A stretch of 13,639 nucleotides of DNA from Candidatus Bathyarchaeota archaeon (GCA_020346825.1 CP070791.1:854030-867668), one strand, 5' to 3'. Shown: positions 1 through 7,748, counted from the first letter of the stretch. A program made the numbers and translations. Notes: generated by a model not told the origin, from the sequence alone.

Positions 1-1
1 C

Positions 2-109
2 CTTCATCATTTTGGATATTTGGCAAGCCTCCCAAAAAATGCTCCCATCCCACAAGAATGCCTATCATGTGAGCGTGTTGACTGCATAGAGGGCGCACCA
101 CAAAAATAG
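2..109 (+). CDS. C-terminal end of a cysteine-tailed protein (partial)
   Basis: The second plus frame is open from the left edge to a TAG at 107-109 and gives 35 residues that read like a genuine protein end. After FGYLASLPKNAPIP there is a cysteine cluster, ECLSCERVDCIEG, that is C-x2-C-x4-C. The shape, a Gly-Tyr-Leu segment then a PIPxEC cysteine group close to the stop, resembles tails I associate with uncharacterised archaeal proteins; I cannot name the family. The three cysteines could bind a metal or form a redox group. The other two plus frames are also open for short distances (stops at about 70 and 87), but their composition is less protein-like. The rest of the gene lies outside the window. 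Moderate confidence that it is coding, none on function. Confidence 0.55.
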   Translation, partial: LHHFGYLASLPKNAPIPQECLSCERVDCIEGAPQK

Positions 110-514
110 AACCGTGTTTATCCCTCCTCAGGCGCGCCAATACATGCATGACGATTTTCAATGAGTCTAGAAGCCTGCAACCATGCATGTGCTCATTCTT
201 GTTGCGACAGTTCTCATTAAGGCGGTGACGACACTAAAACAAGAATAAACCACTACATTCTCCCTAAACGAAAAGGAACAACTCAATACGCAATTAACCT
301 TTTTTCCAGAAAGACTACCATCTTAAGCAGACACACGCATTTTTATGGGTGTATGCATCCGAAATAAAGTACTGAGTATAGCTGAAGGATGCCATGCGAT
401 GACAGGGAAGAAACATTTGTTTACGGTGATGAGAGCATCAGAGAACAAACAGTCTATGGCCAAAGAATCCATGATTACAGGGCGCGCGCATGTCGCAATA
501 CTAGAGGGAGCGCA
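110..514. other. 400-base spacer without a convincing gene
   Basis: No reading frame here looks like a real protein. A minus frame from about 195 to the left edge is open but lies antisense to the better partial gene at 2-109. The plus frame starting at 389 is only an upstream extension of the gene at 515. The spacer holds the palindromic word GGCGCGCC (131-138), two ATGCATG words about 40 bases apart (near 143-150 and 183-190), a T-rich TTTTTATG (near 341-348) that could be a TATA box for the next gene, and GCGCGCGCA at 482-490. Confidence 0.5.
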
Positions 515-907
515 ATGAAGGTTTACTTGGCAAGTAGTTTTGACTTGATCAGAAAGGTTGAAGCGACAGCGAAGACGCTCAAGGAAAAAGGGCATACAGT
601 GACGGTTGAGTGGTGGCATAGAGACTACAAAAAGCTACCTCTCTCTGATGCTAATTGGTATGAAGATGACCGAGTCGACGCCGTCTCGAAACGTAATTTT
701 CAAGGAATACGAGAAGCCGACATATTTGTGTTGGTAGCACCAACCACAACAAGCAAAAAATTCAACGGAGCAAACATAGAGTTGGGCTATGCTCTGGCAC
801 TCGAAAAACCATGCTTTTCAGTAGGCCACCTTCAAAGGTCTGCAATGTATTTTCCAGTGACAAAATGCGATTCCATTGAAGAGGTTTTGGAAAGAAGTGA
901 ACAATGA
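515..907 (+). CDS. nucleoside 2-deoxyribosyltransferase-like protein
   Basis: A 130-residue protein with the Rossmann-like fold of nucleoside 2-deoxyribosyltransferases and related nucleotide-handling proteins. It opens with the first strand KVYLASSF. The core follows: RNFQGIREADIFVLVAP (about residues 60-76), then NGANIELGYALALEKP (84-99), in which Glu89 sits where this family places its catalytic glutamate in an ExGxAxA context. Known members exchange or hydrolyse the base of a (deoxy)nucleoside, so a role in nucleotide salvage or clean-up is likely; the substrate cannot be read from sequence. I chose ATG 515 over the frame's first ATG at 389 because the first conserved strand begins exactly there and GAGGGAG (504-510) lies just upstream; the 42 extra residues are not family-like. 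Length fits a compact member. Cytosolic and stand-alone. Confidence 0.75.
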   Translation: MKVYLASSFDLIRKVEATAKTLKEKGHTVTVEWWHRDYKKLPLSDANWYEDDRVDAVSKRNFQGIREADIFVLVAPTTTSKKFNGANIELGYALALEKPCFSVGHLQRSAMYFPVTKCDSIEEVLERSEQ

Positions 908-994
908 TCGTATAGCAAATCTGCGTTCTCCAGTGCATGTACGCAAATATTGAACGGCGATTTTGAATCAATATTCTAGGTTCATAAAGGATTA

Positions 995-1744
995 ATGCTA
1001 AAAACATACGACTCCAACCAGGTGAAGGTAATGCGCCGCAATCTCCTCAAACCTATCTCACAAAAAATTGCGAGAAGAAAAGTTGTTGTCTTCAAGACCC
1101 TGTCTGATCCCACAATAATCAAGGCGGAAGCAGAAAAAATGAAGGTCAAGCTCTTCCGAAGATACGGGGTTATGAAGCCTCCAGCTGATCAGATAAGACA
1201 GATCGCCTTTGAGAAGAGCTATGAACCATTCTTTGTTGTAGATGGAAAATACACTATAGACTACTACCAAAGACGCACCTACACCATACCAATACTTCAA
1301 AACTCGATAGAGGTTGTTCTCTTTAACCACAAGATTGAGCCGGAACCCGTAAAAAAGAGGTGGAAAAACAGGACAATAATGATAGAGGGAGAAGAACGGC
1401 TAGTCCTCAAAAGAAAAAAGTTCCTCGTCTTGGACGCCAAAGGTCGTGAAGCCTCCCCTAAGCGGATACACTCAGCTCCACAGGAGAGACGCCCTGAGAA
1501 AATACTTGCCGAATTGCAGAACGACGGAAAGTTTAGCTTTGATCCTAGCTGGGAAGTGGAAGTCCTCAAACCAAGAATAGCTAAGAGACCTCCGGAAATC
1601 AAACGGATAGTTGACGAGTCGCTTGAGATCTCAAACCGGGCTCTTTTCTACATTCCAGTATACAAGGTTTGGTTCCGAAACATAAAAACTGGTGAGGAGA
1701 AGGTATTGAAGTTTGACGCAGTTACAGCACAACTTATCCCCTGA
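995..1744 (+). CDS. unrecognised basic protein
   Basis: A 249-residue protein rich in Lys and Arg that I do not recognise. There is no signal peptide or membrane segment, so it should be cytosolic. The first 60 residues are strongly basic and helical. The middle (about 60-150) contains strand-like pieces such as FFVVDGKYTIDYY and IEVVLFNHKIEPEP. A charged linker of about 50 residues follows, and the C-terminus has a beta-rich end, FYIPVYKVWFRNIKTGEEKV, closing in KFDAVTAQLIP. That closing pattern (an aromatic strand, a turn, then an Asp-Ala-Val-Thr strand) recalls small domains that end in a DxxTG-like strand, but Gly is replaced here. Start is uncertain: ATG 995 has a weak AAAGG upstream, while in-frame ATG 1031 has GGTG at 1021-1024 at good spacing and would give 237 residues. 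Confidence 0.7.
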   Translation: MLKTYDSNQVKVMRRNLLKPISQKIARRKVVVFKTLSDPTIIKAEAEKMKVKLFRRYGVMKPPADQIRQIAFEKSYEPFFVVDGKYTIDYYQRRTYTIPILQNSIEVVLFNHKIEPEPVKKRWKNRTIMIEGEERLVLKRKKFLVLDAKGREASPKRIHSAPQERRPEKILAELQNDGKFSFDPSWEVEVLKPRIAKRPPEIKRIVDESLEISNRALFYIPVYKVWFRNIKTGEEKVLKFDAVTAQLIP

Positions 1745-1781
1745 ATCTGAGGTTTAGATTCTCTTCACAACATGCTTTTTT
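1743..1781 (+). terminator. likely transcription end after the 995-1744 gene
   Basis: A small hairpin, GAATCT (1743-1748) pairing with AGATTC (1756-1761), overlaps the stop codon. It is followed by a six-T run at 1776-1781 inside the symmetric CATGCTTTTTTCATG. Archaeal termination mainly needs the T-run, so this is a plausible end point. Confidence 0.4.
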
Positions 1782-1998
1782 CATGCAGGCTTAGTGACAA
1801 AGACTACAACGCGCGCAGAAATTCTTTTGCATGCAAATTGGAAATGTGCGAGTGTAATTCTTCTCTCAACATTTCATCACGCGTGTAATTGTGAGAGCAA
1901 GAGCTATTTTATGTTTGAGCATGCATGAAAAGAGTTAATATTGCCTACTGATATTCAGACACAGCAAATTGAATGCAGGTGTTAGCGGAGAGAAGAGA

Positions 1999-2538
1999 AT
2001 GGGAAAGGTTAAATTGTTCAGATGCAGGATCTGCCACGAGGCATACATAGGTGAAGAAGCACCATCCAGATGTCCCTTCTGCGGTGCACCTACAAGATAT
2101 TTCATTCCGGCAGAGGAATGGGACCTGTCTGAATTCATGATTGAAATCAGCGATGTCTCTAAAACCAACCTTGAGGCCGCGTTGAAACTGGAATTGAGTA
2201 ACACAGCTTTCTACTTCTGTGCTATGAATGCAGCTGAAGAAGCGCGCGATGAGTATGGCTATGCGAAGTTCAAGGCGCTGAAGAAAGTGGAGAATGAGCA
2301 CGCTGAAGCGATAGTGAGGGCTCTGCAAATCAAGGAGCGCCCGCTAGAAGCCGTTCCTTGTTCCAAGGATTTCAAAGAGAATACGCAAGAAGGATGGGAA
2401 CGGGAAGACAGAGCTATTAAAGCCTATTCGAAGTTTGCTGAAGAGGCTCCAGAGCCGCTATTGAAACAATTCTTCAACGCTCTGATGGAGATTGAGACGG
2501 ACCATCTTGAGCTTCACGCGGAGGACTTGAAGGAATAA
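1999..2538 (+). CDS. rubrerythrin, rubredoxin domain first (reverse type)
   Basis: A 179-residue non-haem iron protein that should reduce hydrogen peroxide in the cytosol. The N-terminus is a rubredoxin-type iron site: C9-x2-C12 and C25-x2-C28 (CRIC and CPFCGAP). After a short linker comes a four-helix ferritin-like domain with the expected di-iron ligand pattern: an early Glu in LKLELSNTAFYF, an ExxH in ENEHAEAI, a Glu in EDRAIKAY, and a last ExxH in EIETDHLELH. Rubredoxin before the di-iron domain is the reverse of classic rubrerythrin, and such reverse forms are known in clostridia as oxygen and peroxide scavengers. I chose ATG 1999 over the longer frame start at 1969 because the rubredoxin fold starts there and GGAG (1987-1990) is well placed. 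Rubredoxin or an NADH-rubredoxin reductase would be the usual electron source; neither lies in the window. Confidence 0.9.
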   Translation: MGKVKLFRCRICHEAYIGEEAPSRCPFCGAPTRYFIPAEEWDLSEFMIEISDVSKTNLEAALKLELSNTAFYFCAMNAAEEARDEYGYAKFKALKKVENEHAEAIVRALQIKERPLEAVPCSKDFKENTQEGWEREDRAIKAYSKFAEEAPEPLLKQFFNALMEIETDHLELHAEDLKE

Positions 2539-2641
2539 GCTCAAACATGGAGCGAGATCCTTAATCCGCCAAACCTGTTTGCTTTGTATTGTGAAAAAAC
2601 AAATATGCAACAAAATCTACACGGGGTCTAGGTGAGTTTGG

Positions 2642-3064
2642 ATGGCTCAAACGATTAGACCTATCGGAGTATCGGTCTTGGCAGTCCTTGTGGCTCTCGC
2701 GGGTATTCTGGCACTCATTGGTGCAGTGGTCTTAGGTGTAGTGGCTGGAACTATGACAGAATTCATTGAATCCATGATAGTTGAGTATGGAGGCTTGGTA
2801 ATCCCTGATGTTTCAGGGTTTTTCCAAGGGATGTTGCTGGTGATCGCCGCCGTTGTAGCAGTGGTAGGAATTCTTGCCTTAGTAGATGCCTACGGTTTAT
2901 GGGTTGGAGCTGGTTGGGCTTGGTGGCTAACAATAATACTTTCAGCTCTCGGCATAATAGGTGGAATTGTATCCCTACCAGGCGGTATCGTAGCTATTTT
3001 CATCGATGCTCTAATCATCTACTATTTTACAAGGTCATACGTCAAGGAATTCTTCGGAATTTAG
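2642..3064 (+). CDS. small four-helix membrane protein
   Basis: A 140-residue integral membrane protein. It opens RPIGVSVLAVL, a start seen in many archaeal membrane proteins of unknown function. Hydrophobic helices are visible at about 9-35, 62-85, 93-110 and 112-130. A loop after helix 1 (TEFIESMIVEYGG) should lie in water. The second half has the recurring family pattern: a YGLW near residue 85, WAWW near 92, then a short Pro-Gly turn (SLPGG) and a C-terminal YYFTRSYVKEFFG. I recognise this architecture but no function is known to me. The ATG has AGGTGAG (2630-2636) at five bases, a strong SD site. It lies 103 bases after the rubrerythrin gene and a T-rich stretch follows, so it is probably the last gene of its unit or a single-gene unit. 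Confidence 0.8.
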   Translation: MAQTIRPIGVSVLAVLVALAGILALIGAVVLGVVAGTMTEFIESMIVEYGGLVIPDVSGFFQGMLLVIAAVVAVVGILALVDAYGLWVGAGWAWWLTIILSALGIIGGIVSLPGGIVAIFIDALIIYYFTRSYVKEFFGI

Positions 3065-3082
3065 CCTGAAACCCTCTAACTC

Positions 3083-3103
3083 CTTTTTTTCTTCTTCCTT
3101 TGT
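3083..3103 (+). terminator. T-rich terminator after the membrane protein gene
   Basis: A run of seven T (3084-3090) continues into a long pyrimidine tract just after the stop at 3064. This is the usual form of an archaeal intrinsic terminator; no strong hairpin is needed or seen. Confidence 0.6.
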
Positions 3104-3194
3104 TAAGAAGTAACAATATTATCACAATAATTTAGTTGTGACAAATGAAAATGATGTGTGCGACCAAACGTTAGTTGAATCTCTATGACAGAAC

Positions 3195-3207
3195 ATAAAA
3201 AAGAGGG
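3195..3207 (-). terminator. T-run terminator for the beta-propeller gene
   Basis: On the minus strand the sequence CCTCTTTTTTATG lies about 30 bases past the stop of the beta-propeller gene (stop codon ends at 3233). It faces the plus-strand terminator at 3083-3103, as expected between converging genes. Confidence 0.5.
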
Positions 3208-3232
3208 TTGCAAGCTTTGTACGCGTGTGCAG

Positions 3233-5158
3233 TTATGGGATTTCTAGTTCGTTGATCTCCTGCAAGGTCTCTAGGTTGTTCATCTTTATTCTTCTGTCCG
3301 AGATTGTGTAGAGCACGTTTTCTATGTAGAGGGATCTCTTCACATAGTGGGGAGAACCATAGTAGTAGCCGTTTTTCGTTAGATCACTGTCTTCCAAGTG
3401 AGTGACACCGCCTCTCAACACTAGCCCTTCTTCAAGGGATATGTGGAATATGTAGGCACCTTGCCAAACGAATTCTCCATACGCGTTAGGCGGAACTCCA
3501 CCTGGATATTTCGACTCATCTATCTCTGCAACTGAGACAGGTATTACAAGGAGGTTTCTTGATTTGTCGAAGAGAAAGGCCTTGTGGTCCCTCAGAATGG
3601 GCGAGTCTGTTCCTCGGTCACCTATCTCATATTTCGCTATCTCGATTGGTTTCGAGACATCGCTGACATCAAAGAGGGATATTTTCACTCCTTGATACCA
3701 CGCGAAGTCTCCTTGATCAGCTGCAACGGTTTCTTTGCCTATGCCTATGATGTGGTTCTCGTCATATGGATGCAGATAATCTGAGTATCCTGTTATCTTC
3801 AGCTTCCCGAGGACTCTTGGATTCTCTGGATCTTTCAAATCTATCACAAATAGGGGGTCAATCTTTCGGAAGGTTACGAGGTAACATCTGTCCCCCATGA
3901 ACCTAGCTGAGTAAATCGTCTCTCCTGGAGCAAGGTCTTCCAGTTTTCCAGTTACGCTTAGACTCATGTTTAGTACATAGACGTTGTTTTTGGATCCTTC
4001 ACTGGCCCATGTGGTGGTTGCTATTCTGAAGTAGCCTGCGTTTTCGCCCATGCTGAATTGGTTGAGCACGAAGCCTGGAACAGAGCCTTCAGCTTCAGCA
4101 GTTATCTCTTCTCGATCCAACTTAACTCTGTAGATCAATGTTTCTTCTCTCGGTTCGCCATTGTTCACACGTAGGATCCACATATTTGTGTTTGGAGCCA
4201 CTAGATACATGTTGTTCAATGAAACGTACATCTGGGCGGTTTGACCGGCTAGGAATGTTTCATAGGTTGGTTGTTGTGCATCGTTCATGATGTTGACTGC
4301 AATGATCGTTGTGAATTGGTAATAAATGTCCGGAGCGTCAATGTAGAGTATTTCACTAGGCTGCACCTCTTTTACATGGTCGCCTGAAATCTTTGGCAGC
4401 ATAACCTCGAGGTCCGTTTCATTACTGTTTGGAGCCACCGCTGGCTGACTAACCACAACGTACACGTATTCGTCGATCATCCTTGAACCTGAAGAGGTGC
4501 CATTGATTACCACGGTTCTCGTCAGAAGAGGTTGTGTCCTGTTCTCAATGTCGTAGACTCTAACAAAAGTCTCTACAACATAACCGTATGGCATGAACCT
4601 TTCTTCTTCATCGTAAGATTGGTAGCTGCTTCCCAAGACTGCCAATTTGTTTTCGTTCACATAAACTTGCACGTTGTACGTTTCGTTAAGTTCAATTTTT
4701 GAAAGCAATGTGGCTTTGTCGGATGGGTAAGCCTTGAATATGTAGATGTTGGTTCCTGAAACTATGTACAAGTATTCTCCATCCGTCTTTATCATATCAG
4801 CTTCGTCCACCCCTGCAACTTGAATATTGGTTGTTGAATATTCTGGTGTGGCTCCAGGTGCAGAAGTGCCTTTGGCCTCTTCTAAAGCAAAAGCGACGTC
4901 GCCATCTAGGAACCTGAGACTTTGTACGCCAGAATTTTTTGCCTGCTCCATTTTTTGGCTTAGGAAGTCTTCGAGTTCATCGTAGCTTGTGAATGTCTTA
5001 AGCTGTGCAAAGCCGGGTTGTACAGGGTTGAACCCTGAATAGTAGAATCCAGCTGTCAGCAGCATCGCTAAGAGGACCGCGACAATTCCATAGGCAACTG
5101 TTTTATTCTTGATCTCTCTTTGCAAGTCTAACACATATACCGCAATGGACGAACCCAT
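3233..5158 (-). CDS. membrane-anchored extracellular beta-propeller protein
   Basis: A 641-residue protein, the largest in the window. A short basic cytosolic start is followed by one membrane helix (about residues 21-39), and no cleavage site is obvious, so the rest should face the outside, anchored by its N-terminus. At about 109-135 it has TTNIQVAGVDEADMIKTDGEYLYIVSG split over two strands, the hallmark of the archaeal and bacterial secreted beta-propeller family (related to WD-40-like folds). The remainder is a series of four-stranded blade-like repeats, with recurrent pieces such as LYIVSG, YVVVSQ, YLVAPN, CYLVTF and FVIDLKDPENPRVLG; the last resembles the LVIxD and choice-of-anchor type blades seen in this group. 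Function of the family is not established; binding of a surface ligand or partner is the usual guess. Length is normal. The ATG at 5158 is preceded by no clear SD. Confidence 0.88.
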   Translation of the reverse strand: MGSSIAVYVLDLQREIKNKTVAYGIVAVLLAMLLTAGFYYSGFNPVQPGFAQLKTFTSYDELEDFLSQKMEQAKNSGVQSLRFLDGDVAFALEEAKGTSAPGATPEYSTTNIQVAGVDEADMIKTDGEYLYIVSGTNIYIFKAYPSDKATLLSKIELNETYNVQVYVNENKLAVLGSSYQSYDEEERFMPYGYVVETFVRVYDIENRTQPLLTRTVVINGTSSGSRMIDEYVYVVVSQPAVAPNSNETDLEVMLPKISGDHVKEVQPSEILYIDAPDIYYQFTTIIAVNIMNDAQQPTYETFLAGQTAQMYVSLNNMYLVAPNTNMWILRVNNGEPREETLIYRVKLDREEITAEAEGSVPGFVLNQFSMGENAGYFRIATTTWASEGSKNNVYVLNMSLSVTGKLEDLAPGETIYSARFMGDRCYLVTFRKIDPLFVIDLKDPENPRVLGKLKITGYSDYLHPYDENHIIGIGKETVAADQGDFAWYQGVKISLFDVSDVSKPIEIAKYEIGDRGTDSPILRDHKAFLFDKSRNLLVIPVSVAEIDESKYPGGVPPNAYGEFVWQGAYIFHISLEEGLVLRGGVTHLEDSDLTKNGYYYGSPHYVKRSLYIENVLYTISDRRIKMNNLETLQEINELEIP

Positions 5159-5351
5159 ATTTTATTCTAGTTTTTGGTACGTTCTGTCCAGAAACTAGAA
5201 CAGAGATTTCACAGACGCAAAAATGCGAGTACGAATGCAGTTCCTTTGCGAAGTCAGAATCAGCAGATTATGTGGGGTAGCTTCATTTTGGCAACCATCC
5301 TTAAGCAAGTTACCCTATAAGATTGACGCAAAGTATACGCACACAAAACTG

Positions 5352-5360
5352 TTATTAATA
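5352..5360 (+). promoter_or_regulatory. TATA box of the parvulin gene
   Basis: TTATTAATA centred about 25 bases before ATG 5381. This is the spacing at which an archaeal TATA box would place the transcript start on or next to the start codon, so the message may be leaderless; no SD site is seen. Confidence 0.45.
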
Positions 5361-5380
5361 AATTGAAGCAATCCCTCTTC

Positions 5381-5656
5381 ATGCCAAACAAAGTTCATTG
5401 TGCCCATATCCTCGTAAAAACCGAGAAAGAGGCAAACACGGTTCTGGAGCGATTGAAGAAGAGAGAAAAATTCGCAAATATTGCTAAGGAAGTCTCGCTC
5501 TGTCCCTCAAAGAAACGTGGCGGAGACCTCGGAACCTTTGGCAGAGGAAAGATGGTCAGAGAATTTGAGAAAGCCGCTTTCGCTCTTCAGAAAGGACAAA
5601 TTTCACCCGTTGTGAAAACGAAGTTTGGATACCACATATTAAAGAGATTTGAATAG
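5381..5656 (+). CDS. single-domain parvulin peptidyl-prolyl isomerase
   Basis: A 91-residue protein consisting only of a parvulin (PpiC-type rotamase) domain, close in size to E. coli Par10. It catalyses cis-trans change of peptide bonds before proline and so helps folding. The first strand is HCAHILVKTE, with His9 in the catalytic position. SLCPSKKRGGDLGTFGRG follows, with Cys41 at the active-site Cys/Asp position. FEKAAFALQKGQIS comes next, and the end is FGYHILKRFE with the second conserved His85. No signal peptide or basic helix is present, so it is cytosolic. I chose ATG 5381 over the upstream TTG at 5363 because family members start right before the first strand and the TATA spacing fits. 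Parvulins are patchily distributed in archaea; the compact form is known from Thaumarchaeota, which is consistent with a TACK-type host. Confidence 0.9.
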   Translation: MPNKVHCAHILVKTEKEANTVLERLKKREKFANIAKEVSLCPSKKRGGDLGTFGRGKMVREFEKAAFALQKGQISPVVKTKFGYHILKRFE

Positions 5657-5748
5657 CCTGAACACTACTTTAAACACGCAATAAGATGTTACAAAGGCGT
5701 GTACATACAGAATTGTAGGCTTCACATGTATGGGTGTGGCAGATAGTC

Positions 5749-5780
5749 TATATCGAATTACACATAACTTATATCGAATT
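5749..5780 (+). promoter_or_regulatory. paired TATATCGAATT repeats at the second rubrerythrin promoter
   Basis: The 11-base word TATATCGAATT occurs at 5749-5759 and again at 5770-5780. Their starts are 21 bases apart, two turns of the helix, so a dimer or two proteins would contact one face. The second copy contains the likely TATA box (TTATAT, 5769-5774), which sits about 26 bases before ATG 5800. A repressor or redox-sensing regulator bound there would block the basal machinery. The regulator itself is not identified. Confidence 0.5.
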
Positions 5781-5811
5781 GTCTAGATAGGTTGATTTGA
5801 TGGTGACTAGG

Positions 5812-6315
5812 ATGAGTAAATCAATTGAGAATCTGAAGGAAGCGTTTGCGGGTGAATCACAGGCGAACCGACGATACCTAGCTTTTTCCCAGAAAGCTGA
5901 GAAAGAGGGTTATATGCAAGTGGCAAAACTCTTTAGAGCAGCTGCAGAGGCAGAAACAATACATGCTCTCAATCATCTCAAAATTGGGGGAGAGATCAAA
6001 ACAACAACGGAGAACTTGAGTACAGCTGTATCCGGAGAGACTTTTGAATTCAAGGAAATGTATCCTCAGTATGTGAAAACAGCAAGACAAGAGGAAAACA
6101 AGCAAGCAAGCTGGAGTTTTGACGTAGCAAGCAAAGTCGAAAAGATTCATGCTGGTTTCTTCAAAAAGGCCGAGGAAGCATTGAAGAAAAACAAAGATCT
6201 TAATGATGTTAGCTACTATGTTTGCAAAGTATGCGGAAACACAGTCGAAAACGCACCTCCTGAAACATGTTCAATCTGTGGTGCACCGAAAAGAGAATTC
6301 TTCGAAGTAACTTAG
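5812..6315 (+). CDS. rubrerythrin, classic order
   Basis: A 167-residue classic rubrerythrin, a cytosolic peroxide reductase of anaerobes. The four-helix di-iron domain comes first. EAFAGESQANRRY carries the first Glu (about residue 15) and a conserved Tyr, and AEAETIHALNHL an ExxH. EMYPQYVKTARQEEN carries further Glu ligands, and KVEKIHAGFF the last ExxH. The C-terminal rubredoxin site is C138-x2-C141 and C153-x2-C156. Start is uncertain among TTG 5797, ATG 5800 and ATG 5812. I prefer 5812 because GGTGA (5802-5806) lies five bases upstream and family members begin MxKSxENLxEAFAGE. However, ATG 5800 is at leaderless distance from the TATA box and would add four residues. Expression is probably controlled through the paired repeats at 5749-5780. 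Confidence 0.92.
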   Translation: MSKSIENLKEAFAGESQANRRYLAFSQKAEKEGYMQVAKLFRAAAEAETIHALNHLKIGGEIKTTTENLSTAVSGETFEFKEMYPQYVKTARQEENKQASWSFDVASKVEKIHAGFFKKAEEALKKNKDLNDVSYYVCKVCGNTVENAPPETCSICGAPKREFFEVT

Positions 6316-6378
6316 ACACTATTGCATGCGCACTAAAGAGAAAACGTTTCTACATCAGGATGCACATGCGCATTTAGG

Positions 6379-6990
6379 TCACAATAGGGTGAGTAGAATA
6401 AGGACCGTTCCAGCAACTAGTGGTGTGACTAGGTTGTCGTCGAAGGGTGATGGGATACATTCTGCAAACATTCCAACTGCACATGCAACGATTGCTTGTA
6501 TGGGACCTGTGAATAGGAGTGATCCTAAAAACGCGAAGCTGAATCCGCAAATCGTGCCTTCAAGGCTCTTATTTCTGTTGAAGAAGAGAGAGGTTTTTCC
6601 GAAGGTTCTGCCGAAGATGCTGGCGAAACTGTCTCCGAGGGTGAGTATGGCAATGGAAGTATAGGCTATTTCGGTTGGAAAGATGAGAAGTGAAATGATT
6701 ATTCCCGTGGCAAAGGTTATGGGAGCGGTAACAAAATAGTTGATTTCAAGTTTCGGGGCAGCTGCTTTTCGAGTTATTGTGGAAAACACTGGAACTTTTA
6801 TGCCCTTGGTTCTGGCGAGTTCAGCCACGGTATACACGAGGGTTAGTAGAACTAGCGGGAGGGATACCATATAGGTGCTGGAAAGGCGAATGCATAGGAG
6901 GGGCACTGCAAAACCGCTTGTGTGTATTGTCTTTCTCAGGATTACCCCGTTTGATAGACCGGGATAGGCCCAGGGCTGATACTTCGCCAA
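6379..6990 (-). CDS. dolichol kinase / phosphatidate cytidylyltransferase-like membrane protein
   Basis: A 203-residue polytopic membrane protein of the family that includes yeast dolichol kinase, the CTP-dependent diacylglycerol kinase Dgk1, phytol kinase and CDP-diglyceride-type enzymes. Near the N-terminus is RKTIH (19-23), matching the family's RKxxH. The signature GDSFASIFGRTFGK is at 119-132, NKSLEGT at 140-146, and PFDDNLVTP at 182-190; these form the nucleotide and metal site. Five to six hydrophobic helices lie between them. In archaea a CTP-dependent polyprenol or lipid kinase is the most likely activity, feeding glycosylation carriers or lipid recycling; the substrate cannot be fixed from sequence. 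The only in-frame start near the conserved part is TTG 6990, with no SD and no better upstream codon. The gene converges with the rubrerythrin gene, 63 bases apart. Confidence 0.85.
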   Translation of the reverse strand: MAKYQPWAYPGLSNGVILRKTIHTSGFAVPLLCIRLSSTYMVSLPLVLLTLVYTVAELARTKGIKVPVFSTITRKAAAPKLEINYFVTAPITFATGIIISLLIFPTEIAYTSIAILTLGDSFASIFGRTFGKTSLFFNRNKSLEGTICGFSFAFLGSLLFTGPIQAIVACAVGMFAECIPSPFDDNLVTPLVAGTVLILLTLL

Positions 6991-7364
6991 TGTTTTAATC
7001 CCATTTTTTTCTTTTGCTTCTATTCTTAATTGGGTTGTTTCAAACAGAACAATAGATCAGAAGTCGATCGATCTACGGCTACCATTTACTTTTGCATTCA
7101 TAGATCGAATGGCGCGCGCGTTCGAGACCCAAATGAAGAGTGGACAATACATTGCTTGCTCAAAATTTTGCGACTTTCTAGATACCTCATACCCTTGTTG
7201 ACCAAAGAATGCACCAAGAATAGTGCCTATATGCATGCGCGCGTTTTGATGTGTCTGACCAGCTAATAGTAGGAATTTGGAGACATTCGTCAGGTTGGAA
7301 TTAAGTAGATTAATGATTATCGCGACTTCTCAGTTTGAGAAAAGGAGAAAACGCTGGACACGAT
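6991..7364. other. 374-base spacer with GC-alternating tracts
   Basis: Short open frames on both strands (for example plus 7030-7266, minus of about 58 codons near 7068-7232) lack SD sites and look non-coding. The spacer contains CGATCGATC near 7075, GCGCGCGCG at 7112-7120 and ATGCATGCGCGCG at 7231-7243. A GTTCGAGAC at 7119-7127 resembles a tRNA T-loop, but the flanking stem does not pair, so no tRNA is called. Confidence 0.45.
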
Positions 7365-7748
7365 ATGGTAAGAGAGCGCTTAATCTGTATTGGTTTCTCT
7401 CTATTCTTTGTTACACAGGCCATGATCTTTGCTGGACACTTCTACTTCTACGTCAAAGGCTATGAATTTGCGACTATAGAAGGGACTAGCATGTTACCTA
7501 CTTTAGAGAATGGGCAAACAGCTATTATTAGTCACAACATTCCAGACGGGAACCTGACAAATATGATCGTCGTTTTTGGTGAAAAAAATATTTGCCATAG
7601 ATGTATAAGAGATGAAGGTCAATGGCTTACATTCAAGGGGGACAACAACTCATTTTCAGAGCATGCAACCAGAGACGAATTGAAAGCCATTTTGGTTAAA
7701 GTCTCTCAAAACCCTTTTCTTGATTCAATTGTGTTGGGTTTTCAATAA
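7365..7748 (+). CDS. signal peptidase I, archaeal (S26B) type
   Basis: A 127-residue protease that removes signal peptides outside the cytoplasmic membrane. It has one N-terminal membrane helix (about residues 6-28). GTSMLPTL follows, where Ser42 in the SMxP box is the nucleophile. His78 in CHRCI replaces the bacterial lysine, as in archaeal and ER-type enzymes. GDNN with Asp93 completes the site. No C-terminal membrane helix is present and the protein is short compared with many archaeal relatives (about 150-200 residues), so it is a compact version. I chose ATG 7365; an upstream in-frame TTG at 7335 would add ten polar residues. A GGAG at 7344-7347 is too far from the ATG to be a good SD. 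It stands alone, 85 bases before the stress operon, and could process secreted proteins generally. Confidence 0.85.
   Translation: MVRERLICIGFSLFFVTQAMIFAGHFYFYVKGYEFATIEGTSMLPTLENGQTAIISHNIPDGNLTNMIVVFGEKNICHRCIRDEGQWLTFKGDNNSFSEHATRDELKAILVKVSQNPFLDSIVLGFQ

Noticed and set aside
1..195. Minus-strand frame open to the left edge
   Set aside because: It is antisense to the more convincing C-terminal tail at 2-109, and no SD or known motif is seen.
425..431. GTGATGA, possible C box of a C/D guide RNA
   Set aside because: No CTGA D box at a fitting distance and no terminal stem.
389..514. N-terminal extension of the gene at 515
   Set aside because: The conserved first strand and SD fit ATG 515; the 42 upstream residues are not family-like.
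323..619. Minus-strand open frame of 98 codons
   Set aside because: It overlaps the start of the deroxyribosyltransferase-like gene, has no family motif or SD and a composition unlike real proteins.
1863..1897. CTCTCA / TGAGAG inverted repeat upstream of the first rubrerythrin
   Set aside because: Only six-base arms with a 23-base loop and no link to the promoter; likely chance.
7119..7127. GTTCGAGAC, tRNA T-loop look-alike
   Set aside because: The five flanking bases on each side do not pair and no acceptor, D or anticodon arms can be built.
7030..7266. Plus-strand frame of 78 codons, and a minus frame over the same spacer
   Set aside because: No SD, no motif; both run through GCGCGC tracts and read as chance open frames.
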